From: Nostoc sp. JL33
Lineage (GTDB): Bacteria; Cyanobacteriota; Cyanobacteriia; Cyanobacteriales; Nostocaceae
NCBI RefSeq assembly: GCF_017114985.1
Contig: NZ_JABXKP010000078.1
Span: 1 to 64,000, forward strand
Reading direction: 5' to 3'
Length of the DNA: 64,000 nt
In this document: positions 26,112-35,900 of the stretch, piece by piece
How the letters are laid out: the number at the start of each line of letters is the position of its first letter
Position numbering within the stretch: position 1 is the first letter of the stretch
Program-made: the position numbers and the translations under genes
Notes under the pieces: model-generated
The model's database searches: none
What the model saw: the letters and a program-made list of their open reading frames with translations, nothing else
What the model was told of the DNA's origin: nothing

Positions 26112-26972
26112 ATGCAAACCGATCCAAAACCAGGAACACTTTACGTTGTCGGCACACCAATTGGCAACCTGGAAGATATAACCTTTCGGGCGGTACGAAT
26201 TTTGCAGACTGTGGATATCATTGCTGCGGAAGACACGCGCCACACTGGGAAACTGCTACAGCATTTTCAAGTTAAAACTCCCCAGGTGAGTTACCACGAA
26301 CACAATCGTACCAGTCGCATCCCAGAATTATTAGAGCATTTAGTTAACAATAAAGCGATCGCTCTGGTGAGTGATGCTGGAATGCCAGGAATTTCCGATC
26401 CTGGATATGAACTAGTGAAAGCCTGCATTCAGGCAGGAATTGCAGTAGTTCCCATTCCTGGCGCTAGTGCAGCAATTACTGCATTGAGTGCAGCTGGATT
26501 ACCAACAGATCGGTTTGTTTTTGAAGGCTTTCTCCCAGCGAAAAGTCAACAGAGGCAAGAACATTTAGAATCTCTGCAAACAGAAGCTCGCACATTGATT
26601 TTCTACGAATCGCCCCACCGTTTGCGAGATACTTTACAAGACTTAGCTCTTGTTTGGGGAAGCGATCGCCAAATTGTGCTGGGGCGGGAGTTAACTAAAT
26701 TGTATGAGGAATTTTGGCGGGGGACAATTGCTGAGGCGATCGCTCACTACAACCAACGAGAACCCCAAGGGGAATATACATTAGTAGTGGCGGGAATTCC
26801 ACTCAGTCAGCCCCAACTGACACAAGAGGAATTGAAAGCCGAATTGAAACAGTTAATTACTCAGGGAATATCGCGATCGCAAGCTAGCCGTCAGTTAGCA
26901 AAAGCTACTTTCCTTCCCCGTCGCCAACTCTATCAACTAGCTCTTTCTATAGTCCTCACTCCTGAGGCTTAA
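26112..26972 (+). CDS. rsmI: RsmI, 16S rRNA (cytidine1402-2'-O)-methyltransferase
   Basis: 286 residues, tetrapyrrole-methylase fold. Motifs GTPIGNLEDITFRA (about 14-27), AEDTRHTGKLL (about 39-49), SDAGMPGISDPG (about 88-99) and PIPGASA (about 117-123) are diagnostic. It methylates the ribose of C1402 in the decoding centre using SAM, together with RsmH. Cytosolic. The gene stands alone downstream of the palindrome pair. Confidence 0.95.
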   Translation: MQTDPKPGTLYVVGTPIGNLEDITFRAVRILQTVDIIAAEDTRHTGKLLQHFQVKTPQVSYHEHNRTSRIPELLEHLVNNKAIALVSDAGMPGISDPGYELVKACIQAGIAVVPIPGASAAITALSAAGLPTDRFVFEGFLPAKSQQRQEHLESLQTEARTLIFYESPHRLRDTLQDLALVWGSDRQIVLGRELTKLYEEFWRGTIAEAIAHYNQREPQGEYTLVVAGIPLSQPQLTQEELKAELKQLITQGISRSQASRQLAKATFLPRRQLYQLALSIVLTPEA

Positions 26973-27671
26973 GCAGCTAATACTGCTTTGAAAAAATCAC
27001 AAGTTCGGGTGCATCCCAGTTTTTACTATTCGATAAAATAATCAAATTTAATCTGTGATTGCGTTCACGTAGCGAACGCAATCCCGGAAGATTGTTAGAT
27101 TTTACACTCATGGGGATGCTCCCACAAATTCAAATCTCTATTTACCTTCTGTGAATAATTGCATGAACAGAATTTTCTACTTAATAATTTAGGAAAAACA
27201 TAATTCTAAGTAACTGGGCAAGAATAAATCAAGCTATGTTAGGTAATGCAAACATTACTTTTGCTCGTAATCAGGACTGAAGCCCTTACTATAAACCTTT
27301 AATTATTCACGCCCACTTACTTAAGTCGAGTTCACACTCCTATGAAGCACCCATTGGGTTATATAGTTCCAGCAAAGAAGTATGATTGCCAGATAAAAAT
27401 TGTTACTAATTCATATATAACAATCCTATTTGATTTGATCTCCACCGACAGGCTCAGATCCCCCACTTCTTGAAGAAGTCGGAGATCTTTTTGTTCGTAA
27501 CTCCTGCACGGATTGCTATATTCATCCTCAAAGACGACCTAGTGAATATTCAAATGATATCTAAAGATTTTTGATATTAGTTCTCTAGATAGATCAGAAA
27601 TTTTGCCGAAAAATTTTAAGATGAAATGGTGAAAAGCAAACAAAGCAGATTCTCAAGGAAGGAGAAATTCA
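26973..27671. other. Intergenic region, 0.7 kb
   Basis: No gene seen. A hairpin-forming stretch at about 27459-27491 (GATCCCCCACTTCTTGAAG, AAGTCGGAGATC) matches a repeat also present at 59899-59931. Near 27660 AAGGAAGGAG provides the ribosome-binding site for the next gene. Confidence 0.55.
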
Positions 27672-27953
27672 ATGGGTAACATTATTGCTTGGCTAGTTTT
27701 GGGTTTAATTGCAGGTGCGTTAGCTAAGTTATTTTATCCAGGAACCCAAGGTGGCGGCATTCTCTCCACCATTGTATTAGGAATCCTTGGAGCCGTTGTC
27801 GGTGGTTATTTGGGTCAAGCTTTGCATATAGGAAGTAGTTCAGCAGCCGCCGCATCTGTAGGAGCTTTTTCCCTCGGAAGTATTTTATTTGCTGTTCTTG
27901 GTGCGATGCTACTGATTTTCATTTGGGGTTTAGTGACTCGTCGAGCTGTGTAA
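27672..27953 (+). CDS. GlsB/YeaQ/YmgE family membrane protein
   Basis: 93 residues with three transmembrane segments and the family's Gly-rich signature (MGNIIAWLVLGLIAGALAK, then GGGILSTIVLGILGAVVGG). The family is associated with general stress responses (transglycosylase-associated protein); mechanism unknown. AAGGAAGGAG precedes the ATG. The next gene downstream, 57 bp away, also encodes a stress-type membrane protein. Confidence 0.9.
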   Translation: MGNIIAWLVLGLIAGALAKLFYPGTQGGGILSTIVLGILGAVVGGYLGQALHIGSSSAAAASVGAFSLGSILFAVLGAMLLIFIWGLVTRRAV

Positions 27954-28010
27954 TTGCCTGAAATTAGCTAATGGTCTTGGGAATCACTTCTAGCTGAATA
28001 AACCGATAAA

Positions 28011-28919
28011 ATGACCTTAGAAAAAGAGCGAAGAACTATAGGAGTTTTCGCTAGTTGTTCGGATGCACAATTGGCACTTCAGGAACTAAAAGCTTCTAAT
28101 TTTCCAATGCACAAAGTTTCTGTAATCGCACGGAATGCAGAAGAACAAAGTGATATTGCTGGTGTTGAAGTTAAAGAGCACACTAGCAATACATTCTCAG
28201 AAGATACGGCTCAAACCGTTACGGGTGCAGCTTTAGGCGGTCTTACTACCTTATTAGTCGGTTTAGTATTCTGGGTAATTCCTGGTATAGGCCGAGTCAT
28301 CCTAGCCGGAGCAGCAACAGCGATCGCTACCACTTTAGCAGGTAGTTTGCCTGGTGTGTTGCTAAGTTTAGGAATCCCTAAACAGCAAGCACACGGTTAC
28401 AGCGATCTTGTCTGCAAAGGTTACTATTTGGTGATAGTAACCGGCATAGAGATAGAAATTCGTCTTGCTAAGAGGATTTTTAATCGCCGTGATATTGAAC
28501 AGTGTGGGGTTTATGAGCCATACTCGACCCCAAATAGTCGCTATAAAAATGCAGTTGGTGTTTTTTCTACGCGCCAAGACGCAGAAAGAACACTTACTCA
28601 ACTGAAAGCTGCTGGGTTTCCTATGAGTCAAGTGTCGGTGATTGCTAAGGATACAAATACTCTGAATGGTCTTAGTGAGGTAGATATCAGCAGTTCCAAA
28701 GATAACTACACTACTTTCGGAATTCCTGCGGATCTAGCCAGATATTATGAACATCAAGTGACCCTTGGCAATTACCTATTAATGCTAAATAGTACTGATA
28801 TCTATATCGCAGGTGCAAGAGCCATTTTAGAGAGTAACAAGATTGAACATTTTCGGATATATAGCCAATCTGAACTTGATGCGGCTAGAAGCGATCGCCT
28901 CTTTCTTACGAACTTCTAG
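28011..28919 (+). CDS. General-stress-protein-17M-like (YflT) protein with two repeats and a membrane segment
   Basis: 302 residues. Two copies of a domain with the pattern GVFxSxxDAxxxLxxLKAxxFPMxxVSVIAxxx occur at about 10-45 and 184-218, matching the heat-induced stress protein YflT family. Between them is a Gly/Ala-rich hydrophobic hairpin (about 68-125, GAALGGLTTLLVGL and AGAATAIATTLAG). Likely membrane-associated. Adjacent to the GlsB-like gene, suggesting co-induction under stress. Biochemical function is unknown. Confidence 0.82.
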   Translation: MTLEKERRTIGVFASCSDAQLALQELKASNFPMHKVSVIARNAEEQSDIAGVEVKEHTSNTFSEDTAQTVTGAALGGLTTLLVGLVFWVIPGIGRVILAGAATAIATTLAGSLPGVLLSLGIPKQQAHGYSDLVCKGYYLVIVTGIEIEIRLAKRIFNRRDIEQCGVYEPYSTPNSRYKNAVGVFSTRQDAERTLTQLKAAGFPMSQVSVIAKDTNTLNGLSEVDISSSKDNYTTFGIPADLARYYEHQVTLGNYLLMLNSTDIYIAGARAILESNKIEHFRIYSQSELDAARSDRLFLTNF

Positions 28920-29738
28920 TTAAACGTCAAGTTAATATAAAGAGGTTTGATGGCATACCCTAATTGAGGATATTCCTGAAAATTTAGAGGAGGAGTATAT
29001 AGTTTGTCTTGTAAACTACAGATAAGCCTCAGTATAGGTTGCCTTTTGAAACCTGAACTTTGCGCTAGAATACTGCTTGCGATAACTAAGTTTAGGGTTG
29101 ATCTGTATAGTGATGTAGAATGGCATTGATGTCATATCCAACCGCAACCACTATCTATATTTAGCGTTTATAGAAATTCTGTTTTAATGAACTTAATTTT
29201 CCCTATCCGCCTGCTTGATTTTACTATCCAGCCTTTTTGTCAACCCCCAAAGTTATTGAACCGTAACAATATAATATTAAATGAGCCTTGAATTGTTTAA
29301 TATTCTTCAAGGTTTTTTTGATTATTAAACCTAAGCGAGAAAAGGGGGGAGCATCCCAAATGTGTAAACTCATAAAAATCACCATTTTTTAGCGAGTAAA
29401 GTCTAGTCTGAATCCTAAATTTATAATCTAAGAACAAGTGTTGAATCATCCACCGCCAGATTCAATTAAAAAATAAGGTGGCTGCTTCTTGTGAAAGAAG
29501 TTATGCTGTCTAAAGGCTTATTTTTTAAATTATCAAAATCTTAGACGAAGAAATTATATAAATTTCTTTAAAATAACGTTACATTTGTAAATATATTAGG
29601 ATACAAATGATAATATTTTGTGGGCAAAAAACTAAGCATATCCCATGCGAATAAAATATCCTACATTTGTTTTGGATAGTTAAAACATAATCAGAATAGT
29701 CTTAAAAACAGAAATAATTTGAATACCTGACTGGAATA
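28920..29738. other. Intergenic region, 0.8 kb
   Basis: No gene recognised. A short open stretch near 28966-29026 (IEDIPENLEEEY) looks protein-like but is too short to assign. An intrinsic terminator-like hairpin lies at 29286-29319. The region is AT-rich before the histidine kinase. Confidence 0.5.
29286..29319 (+). terminator. Intrinsic terminator-like hairpin
   Basis: CCTTGAA (29286-29292) pairs with TTCAAGG (29306-29312), followed by seven Ts. It is 370 bp beyond the stress-protein stop, so which transcript it ends is unclear. Confidence 0.6.
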
Positions 29739-32700
29739 ATGTTGAAGCGTTTGAAGATTGGAACCAAGATTGCAGTAAGTTTTGCCCTGAGTTTGGCAAC
29801 TCTGACCACCATTGGTCTAATCTCCTACCAAAGCACCAATGATCTAATTGAAACTTCGCGCCAAGAAAACCATACTTACCAGGTATTAAGTCAGCTTGAA
29901 GACCTCAACTTGCAACTGATAAATGCTGAGACTGGGCAACGCGGTTACATTATTACTGGAGAACAGCGCTATTTAGAACCTTATAACGCTGCTATTCAAG
30001 TACTAAATCAAAAATTCAACGAACTTCAGAGATTAACAGCAGATAATCCCAACCAGCAAAATCGGCTTGATATTTTGGAGCCACTGCTAACCGAGAGAAT
30101 GGCTGTAATGAAAAATGTCATTGAGCTACGGCGAAGTCAAAGCGTGGAACTTGCCCAGAAAGCTATTCTGACAGACCAGGGTAAACAACTGATGGATAAA
30201 ATCCAGAAAATTATCCAGGCGATGAAAACTGAGGAAAATACACTGCTGAAACAGCGCTCTAACAAGGCAAAAGCAGCTGCTCAACAAATGATCGCCATTA
30301 TTGTTTATAGTATTCCTCTATTTGCTTTGATCTTAGCTTTGATCGGATACGCCCTGACCCGAAATATCTCAGTACCCCTGAAGCAAGTTTCTGATTTGGC
30401 TCAAAAGCTGGCGGATGGGGATTTATCGGGGAGTTTACCACACAGCGATCGCCTAGATGAAATTGGCGTGTTGACGCGCACCTTCAACCAGATGATCGTT
30501 AATTTGCGAAACACAACTCAAAAAAATGATGAGCAAAACTGGCTAAAATCTAACTTAGCTGAATTTACCCAGATGCTGCAAGGGCAGCGAAAGCTGGAAA
30601 GTGTATCTCGCCTGATCTTGTCGAATTTAGCACCACTGGTTGGAGCATCGCAGGGCGTTTTTTATCTGATGGACTCCATAGACGACGAGCCTGTACTGAA
30701 GTTGTTGAGTAGTTATGCTTACAAAGAGCGGAAAAACCTGGCAAATCAGTTTCGTTTGGGCGAGGGATTGGTGGGACAATGCGCCCTAGAAAAACAAAGA
30801 ATCCTCCTCACAGAAGTTCCTAGTGACTATATCCGCATTACTTCCGGCTTGGGAGAAGCTCCACCGCTAAATATTATTGTCTTACCTATAGTATTTGAGA
30901 CGCAGGTGAATGCCGTAATTGAACTTGCCTCTTTTGGGACTTTTAAGCAATTGCACCTGACATTTCTAGAGCAATTGAGTGAAAATCTGGGTGTATTTTT
31001 AAATAACATTGCCTCACAATTCCAAACTCAGCAACTACTTCAAGAGTCTGTTGCATTAACAGAGGAACTGCAAACCCAACAAGAAGAACTACAGCAGAGC
31101 AATCAACGCCTGGAAGAACAGGCGCACGAGTTGGAGGAATCACAATTTATTGTCAAGGAGTCTAACGAAGAATTACAACAATTAAATGAGGAGCTAGAAG
31201 AAAAGGCAGAATTGTTAGAAGTTCAAAATCGGGAAGTTGCCCGCAAAAACCAAGAAGTTGAGCGGGCGAGGCAGTCTTTGGAAGAAAAAGCTGAACAACT
31301 GGCCTTGTCTTCCAAATATAAGTCAGAATTTCTCGCGAATATGTCCCACGAACTGCGGACACCGCTAAATAGCCTGTTAATTTTAGCAAGGCTGCTAGCA
31401 GATAACTCTCTTAGCAACTTGACTGACAAACAGGTTGAGTACAGCCGGACTATTTACTCGGCTGGGACTGATTTGCTAGAGTTGATAAATGACATTCTAG
31501 ATTTGGCAAAAATTGAGTCGGGTACTATGTCACTCGATATTGAGCAAATTGCTCTTGCAGATTTGCAGACATCTCTAGAGCAGACTTTCCGGCAACTTGC
31601 CCACAATAAAGAACTCAGTTTTACTGTTGAACTAGATAATAAGTTACCCCCGACAATTTATAACGACTCCAAGCGTCTGCAACAAGTATTGAAAAATCTC
31701 CTAGCTAACGCCTTTAAGTTTACCGAACAGGGAAGCGTGAAGTTACAAATTGGCATAGCAACTCAGGCAGGCGAAGTTGATAATCCGATGATTGCTTTTG
31801 CAGTTAGCGACACGGGTATAGGGATTCCAGCCGAGAAGCAGAAGATTATTTTCGAGGCATTTCAGCAGGCAGATGGCACAACCAGCCGCAAGTACGGGGG
31901 AACTGGCTTGGGCTTGTCCATCAGCCGCGAATTGGCTCAACTGCTGGGAGGGAGAATTGAACTAGTCAGCCAACCAGGACAGGGAAGCACCTTCACCCTC
32001 TACTTGCCCAGGCGACACCAAAAGAATGGTCAAAATACTCTCACCACACCACACCCTGAGCCAATCACCTCTATTCGCACGGCATCGATCATCAAAGAAG
32101 TGCCAATAGTCGAAAACAGACCTGTAATTTTGAATACATTATTATCTGCGAAAGTACTTAGTAGCTTGCCCAGCGAAATTCCAGACGATCGGGAAATAAT
32201 TCAACCAGGCGATCGCGTTTTGCTAATTATCGAGGATGACGATAAATTCGCCCGCATCTTACTAGATATGGCACGGGAGCAGGGCTTTAAAACCATCGTT
32301 GCTTTACAGAGCAAAGAAGGTCTAGGACTCGCGCAACAGTTTAAACCGAATGCGATTATGCTAGATATCCACATGCCAGAGATGGATGGTTGGACGCTGC
32401 TGGATCGTCTGAAGCATAACCCAAACACTAGACATATACCAGTACATATACTTTCTGTTGATGAAAGACAGCAACGGGGATTACACTTAGGAGCGATTAC
32501 CTATATACAAAAACCCATTTCTCCAGAAGCGCTAACTCAGGTATTGACTGAGATTAAAGGCTTTATTGAGCGTCAGGTAAAAACTCTCCTGATTGTAGAA
32601 GATGATCCCGTACAAGCCCAAAGTATTATCGAACTGATCGGTAATAGTGATGTCCAGAGTACAGCAGTGGGTACAGGGGCAGAAGCCCTGATGATTTTGC

Positions 32701-33383
32701 GATCGCATCACTTTGATTGTATGGTATTGGATCTCGGTCTGCCCGATATGAGCGGGTTTACACTAATTGAGCAGATAAAGCTTGAACCTAGACTTTTGAA
32801 ACTGCCGATCATCGTTTACACCGGCAAAGAACTCAGCCGACAAGAAGAAACACAACTGCGGGGACTAGCAGAGACAATTATCATTAAAAATGTGCGATCG
32901 CCAGAGCGGTTGTTAGACGAAACTGCCCTGTTTTTGCATCGGGTGCAAGCAAATTTGCCCCCACCAAAACGTCAAATGCTAGAGCAATTACATCAAACTG
33001 ATCCGGTGCTGGCTAATCGGAAAATTTTGATTGTAGATGATGACCTCCGAAATATTTTTGCCCTGACCAGCTTTTTAGAAATCTATCAAATGCAAGTGCT
33101 GTTTGCCGAAAATGGCAGAGATGGCATCGAGATGCTGGAAGCTAATCCTGACATTAATATAGTTTTGATGGATATCATGATGCCGGAAATGGATGGTTAC
33201 GAAACCACCCGCGCCATCCGCCAACAACAACAGTTTCGCTCACTACCAATCATTGCTTTAACTGCCAAAGCCATGCCAGGCGACAAGGAAAAGTGCATCG
33301 AAGCTGGAGCTTCTGACTACATTACCAAACCTGTAGATACTGAGCAACTGCTTTCCCTACTTCGGGTTTGGCTGTATCGTTAA
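29739..33383 (+). CDS. Hybrid sensor histidine kinase with three receiver domains
   Basis: 1214 residues. Order: TM1 (about 12-30), CHASE3-type extracytoplasmic helices (about 35-180, with NAETGQRGYIITGEQRYLE), TM2 (about 185-207), HAMP (about 208-260), GAF (about 285-425), a long coiled coil (about 430-525), HisKA with phospho-His in MSHELRTPL (near 535), HATPase_c with N box (about 656), DTGIGIP (690) and GGTGLGLS (720), then three receivers with acceptor Asp in IMLDIHMPEMDG (near 873), MVLDLGLPDMSG (near 995) and VLMDIMMPEMDG (near 1142). All catalytic motifs look intact. No output domain follows, so phosphotransfer to a separate regulator is expected. It overlaps the convergent gene by 27 bp. 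Confidence 0.95.
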   Translation: MLKRLKIGTKIAVSFALSLATLTTIGLISYQSTNDLIETSRQENHTYQVLSQLEDLNLQLINAETGQRGYIITGEQRYLEPYNAAIQVLNQKFNELQRLTADNPNQQNRLDILEPLLTERMAVMKNVIELRRSQSVELAQKAILTDQGKQLMDKIQKIIQAMKTEENTLLKQRSNKAKAAAQQMIAIIVYSIPLFALILALIGYALTRNISVPLKQVSDLAQKLADGDLSGSLPHSDRLDEIGVLTRTFNQMIVNLRNTTQKNDEQNWLKSNLAEFTQMLQGQRKLESVSRLILSNLAPLVGASQGVFYLMDSIDDEPVLKLLSSYAYKERKNLANQFRLGEGLVGQCALEKQRILLTEVPSDYIRITSGLGEAPPLNIIVLPIVFETQVNAVIELASFGTFKQLHLTFLEQLSENLGVFLNNIASQFQTQQLLQESVALTEELQTQQEELQQSNQRLEEQAHELEESQFIVKESNEELQQLNEELEEKAELLEVQNREVARKNQEVERARQSLEEKAEQLALSSKYKSEFLANMSHELRTPLNSLLILARLLADNSLSNLTDKQVEYSRTIYSAGTDLLELINDILDLAKIESGTMSLDIEQIALADLQTSLEQTFRQLAHNKELSFTVELDNKLPPTIYNDSKRLQQVLKNLLANAFKFTEQGSVKLQIGIATQAGEVDNPMIAFAVSDTGIGIPAEKQKIIFEAFQQADGTTSRKYGGTGLGLSISRELAQLLGGRIELVSQPGQGSTFTLYLPRRHQKNGQNTLTTPHPEPITSIRTASIIKEVPIVENRPVILNTLLSAKVLSSLPSEIPDDREIIQPGDRVLLIIEDDDKFARILLDMAREQGFKTIVALQSKEGLGLAQQFKPNAIMLDIHMPEMDGWTLLDRLKHNPNTRHIPVHILSVDERQQRGLHLGAITYIQKPISPEALTQVLTEIKGFIERQVKTLLIVEDDPVQAQSIIELIGNSDVQSTAVGTGAEALMILRSHHFDCMVLDLGLPDMSGFTLIEQIKLEPRLLKLPIIVYTGKELSRQEETQLRGLAETIIIKNVRSPERLLDETALFLHRVQANLPPPKRQMLEQLHQTDPVLANRKILIVDDDLRNIFALTSFLEIYQMQVLFAENGRDGIEMLEANPDINIVLMDIMMPEMDGYETTRAIRQQQQFRSLPIIALTAKAMPGDKEKCIEAGASDYITKPVDTEQLLSLLRVWLYR

Positions 33384-33692
33384 GGAGTCATCTTTTTTAT
33401 TAGCCTTTTCCAAGAGGGCTTTTCCATACTCATCAGATTCTAAAGAATCCTCAAAAACAGGAACTCCCATTTTTTCAAGATACCTTATGTATATTCCATT
33501 AAGTTGATCATCTTCAACTAAAAATGTGACAATTTTATTGTCAGATGATAAACAATATATTATCCCACTGTTTAATTTAGGTGTACCCCAGATATAATAA
33601 TTTTCTATTAAACCGAACTGCGTAAGATAATCATGAATAAGCTCATCAGTGATCCCAGGTCTAGTCTTAATTTTAACTTTTTTAGCTTTCAT
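33357..33692 (-). CDS. Hypothetical protein, 111 residues, overlapping the histidine kinase 3' end
   Basis: A small acidic-to-mixed alpha/beta protein (start MKAKKVKIKTRPGITDELI). It reads as a genuine protein, with a segment NSGIIYCLSSDNKIVTFLVEDDQ that suggests beta strands. No domain recognised. Its last nine codons lie antisense to the end of the hybrid kinase gene, a tail-to-tail arrangement. Confidence 0.65.
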   Translation of the reverse strand: MKAKKVKIKTRPGITDELIHDYLTQFGLIENYYIWGTPKLNSGIIYCLSSDNKIVTFLVEDDQLNGIYIRYLEKMGVPVFEDSLESDEYGKALLEKANKKDDSLTIQPNPK

Positions 33693-33961
33693 ATTTTTAA
33701 CTTCCTATGAGAACGAGGAAAGCCTCGTAGGGGGCAGGGGGAGAAAGAGTTTTCTGAAACCAAGCTTGCCACCAGCCACCACCCAATCATCAATTCCTTT
33801 CTCATTACCTAGCAGTTGCGCTACTTCACACTGACACTCTTGTATAAGTACATTAGCTTTCGTTTTCATCATTTTCCTGATTCGTGCAACAAAGCCTTTC
33901 GATAACTTCTTCAGGAACAGATAGGACTCCTATTTAATTTTTGAAAAAACTCAGTATATAT

Positions 33962-34693
33962 CTATTCCCTATTTCCGATATTCTCATTCAACTTTTGCAT
34001 AAATTCTTGATGTTCTGTCGCAGCTAAACCTGCTTGTAAAACAGATAACACCATTGCCATTTCTCCTGACAGCAAGGCAGGTATCGACAACCACAACCCC
34101 GGAAACACCTGACTGCGAATAATTCCCTGCTCATCGGTTGGTAGCGAAACATACTCGTCCGCTTGCAGCCTAAACCAATCCAACTGATTATCTAATGTTC
34201 GCCAAACAATATACTCCTGTACTCCATTCCGTCGATAGGTACGTTTTTTGTCATGTAAATCGATGGCTGCACTGCTTGCTGCCACTTCTATCACCAGTTC
34301 GGGTGCGCCTTGGATATAATCATCTTCACTAATCAATGCCTGTCTGCCCGGAATGAATAGTACCGCATCAGGCTGTGGTTCATTATCCGGATCTAAACGC
34401 ACTGTGGGTTCAATTCCCAAAACAACGCCAGGGGTTGCAGTTTTATAGTTCCATAACCACCCGATCAGGTTTCCATGTGGTTCGCCATGACTTTTAATTC
34501 TCAGTGGCGATGCCATGATATACACAACTCCCTCAACCAGTTCAGCTTTTCTTAAATGCGGCATTGCCTGATAGCGCCGCTCAAATTCGCAGCGAGATAA
34601 GCGATCGCCATTTTCCAAAGGTAAAACTGAAATCACTTTTTTAGGAGTTGTAACCATCCCTTTGTCCTCTTTATCCAAATTGTCCAAACTCAA
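33962..34693 (-). CDS. Uma2 family (DUF820) restriction-endonuclease-like protein
   Basis: 243 residues. Catalytic motifs of the PD-(D/E)XK fold: EPQPDAVLFI (Asp), LVIEVAASSAAIDLHDKK (Glu; Lys), RRNGVQEYIVW. Compared with the copy at 13709-14311 it is longer at both ends and divergent, so the two are old paralogues. The C-terminal extension (AMVLSVLQAGLAATEHQEFM) is typical of a cyanobacterial subgroup. Role unknown. Confidence 0.88.
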   Translation of the reverse strand: MSLDNLDKEDKGMVTTPKKVISVLPLENGDRLSRCEFERRYQAMPHLRKAELVEGVVYIMASPLRIKSHGEPHGNLIGWLWNYKTATPGVVLGIEPTVRLDPDNEPQPDAVLFIPGRQALISEDDYIQGAPELVIEVAASSAAIDLHDKKRTYRRNGVQEYIVWRTLDNQLDWFRLQADEYVSLPTDEQGIIRSQVFPGLWLSIPALLSGEMAMVLSVLQAGLAATEHQEFMQKLNENIGNRE

Positions 34694-34811
34694 TTAAAGT
34701 ATTCTAATTTGGCAGTGCTGCATCCATTTTACTAGCGCACATGAAAAAGCTCTTGTGCAGGGAGCAGGGGTGCGATCGCCCACAAGGGACATTACTGTTG
34801 GCGTAATAACT

Positions 34812-34857
34812 AAAAGCAAAAGCCCACACTGCACCCGATCAAGGGGTCAATGTGGGT
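34812..34857 (-). terminator. Terminator of prs
   Basis: On the minus strand CCCACATTGACCCC and GGGTGCAGTGTGGG pair around a short loop and are followed by CTTTTGCTTTT. It begins about 27 bp after the prs stop. Confidence 0.82.
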
Positions 34858-34883
34858 AATTTATCCCTGTAACGGGAATGTAG

Positions 34884-35900
34884 TTAGCGGAACATACTAC
34901 TAACTGAAGTATCTTCATGAATCCGCCAGATAGTTTCTCCTAAAAGATTAGCTACTGACAGCACCACTAGTTGGGGAAAGCGATCGCTTTCTGGTATGGG
35001 AATCGTATTTGTCACAATGACTTCCTCAAACAAGCCACTGGATAACCGCTCCATCGCTGGTGGAGAAAACACCGCATGAGTTGCACAGGCGTATACCTGA
35101 CGCGCTCCTTCTTCACGCAGTAATCGCGCCCCTTCTGCGATCGTGCCCCCAGTGTCGATCATGTCATCCACCAACACTGCCGTTTTGCCTTTAACATCGC
35201 CGATGATATTTAACACTTCGGCAACATTATGTGCCTGACGACGTTTGTCAATAATTGCCAGTGGAGCGTCATTCAGTTTTTTTGCAAATGCCCTAGCTCG
35301 TGCTACACCACCAACATCGGGGGAAACAACCACCAAGTCGGGCAGTTGTTTGCTTGCTAGATAATCCAGCAATACTGGCGAACCGTAAACATGATCAAAG
35401 GGTATATCGAAATAGCCCTGAATCTGAGCCGAGTGTAAATCCATTGCGAGAACGCGGTTGGCACCGGCTTCAGTGATCAAGTTAGCAACCAGCTTGGCGG
35501 TTATTGACTCTCGTCCTGCCGTTTTGCGATCGGCGCGGGCGTAGCCGTAGTAGGGAATTACTGCCGTTACCTGTCGCGCCGAAGCTCGACGACAGGCATC
35601 AACCATAATCAATAATTCCATCAAATGATCGTTTACGGGTTGACAACATGGCTGGATTAAATAGACATCACAACCCCGAATCGATTCTTGGATTTGAATG
35701 TAAAGTTCTCCATCGGCAAATCTTTTGCGAATCATTGGCCCCAAGTCCATGCCCACATAACGAGCGACTTCTTGAGACAGTTGTACATTGGCAGAGCCAG
35801 AAAACAGCCGCAGGCGATGATTATCATTCAGTCCTGTTGCAGATGGTTGCACTTTGAAAGTTGCAGAACTGAGCACAGCAGATCCTCTATGTGCATTCAT
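34884..35900 (-). CDS. prs: Ribose-phosphate pyrophosphokinase (PRPP synthase)
   Basis: 338 residues, class I PRPP synthase. Motifs: DLGPMIRKRFADGELYIQI (ATP flap region), HSAQIQGYFDIPFDH (Mg/ATP), VVSPDVGGVARA, and the PRPP/ribose-5-phosphate loop VLVDDMIDTGGT. It makes PRPP from ribose-5-phosphate and ATP for nucleotides, His, Trp and NAD. The N-terminus has about 25 extra residues (MNAHRGSAVLSSATFKV...) before the conserved RLRLFSGSAN, as in other cyanobacteria. It is divergent from a gene for a PRPP-using membrane transferase homologue (36528), an arrangement that may reflect shared function. Confidence 0.96.
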   Translation of the reverse strand: MNAHRGSAVLSSATFKVQPSATGLNDNHRLRLFSGSANVQLSQEVARYVGMDLGPMIRKRFADGELYIQIQESIRGCDVYLIQPCCQPVNDHLMELLIMVDACRRASARQVTAVIPYYGYARADRKTAGRESITAKLVANLITEAGANRVLAMDLHSAQIQGYFDIPFDHVYGSPVLLDYLASKQLPDLVVVSPDVGGVARARAFAKKLNDAPLAIIDKRRQAHNVAEVLNIIGDVKGKTAVLVDDMIDTGGTIAEGARLLREEGARQVYACATHAVFSPPAMERLSSGLFEEVIVTNTIPIPESDRFPQLVVLSVANLLGETIWRIHEDTSVSSMFR

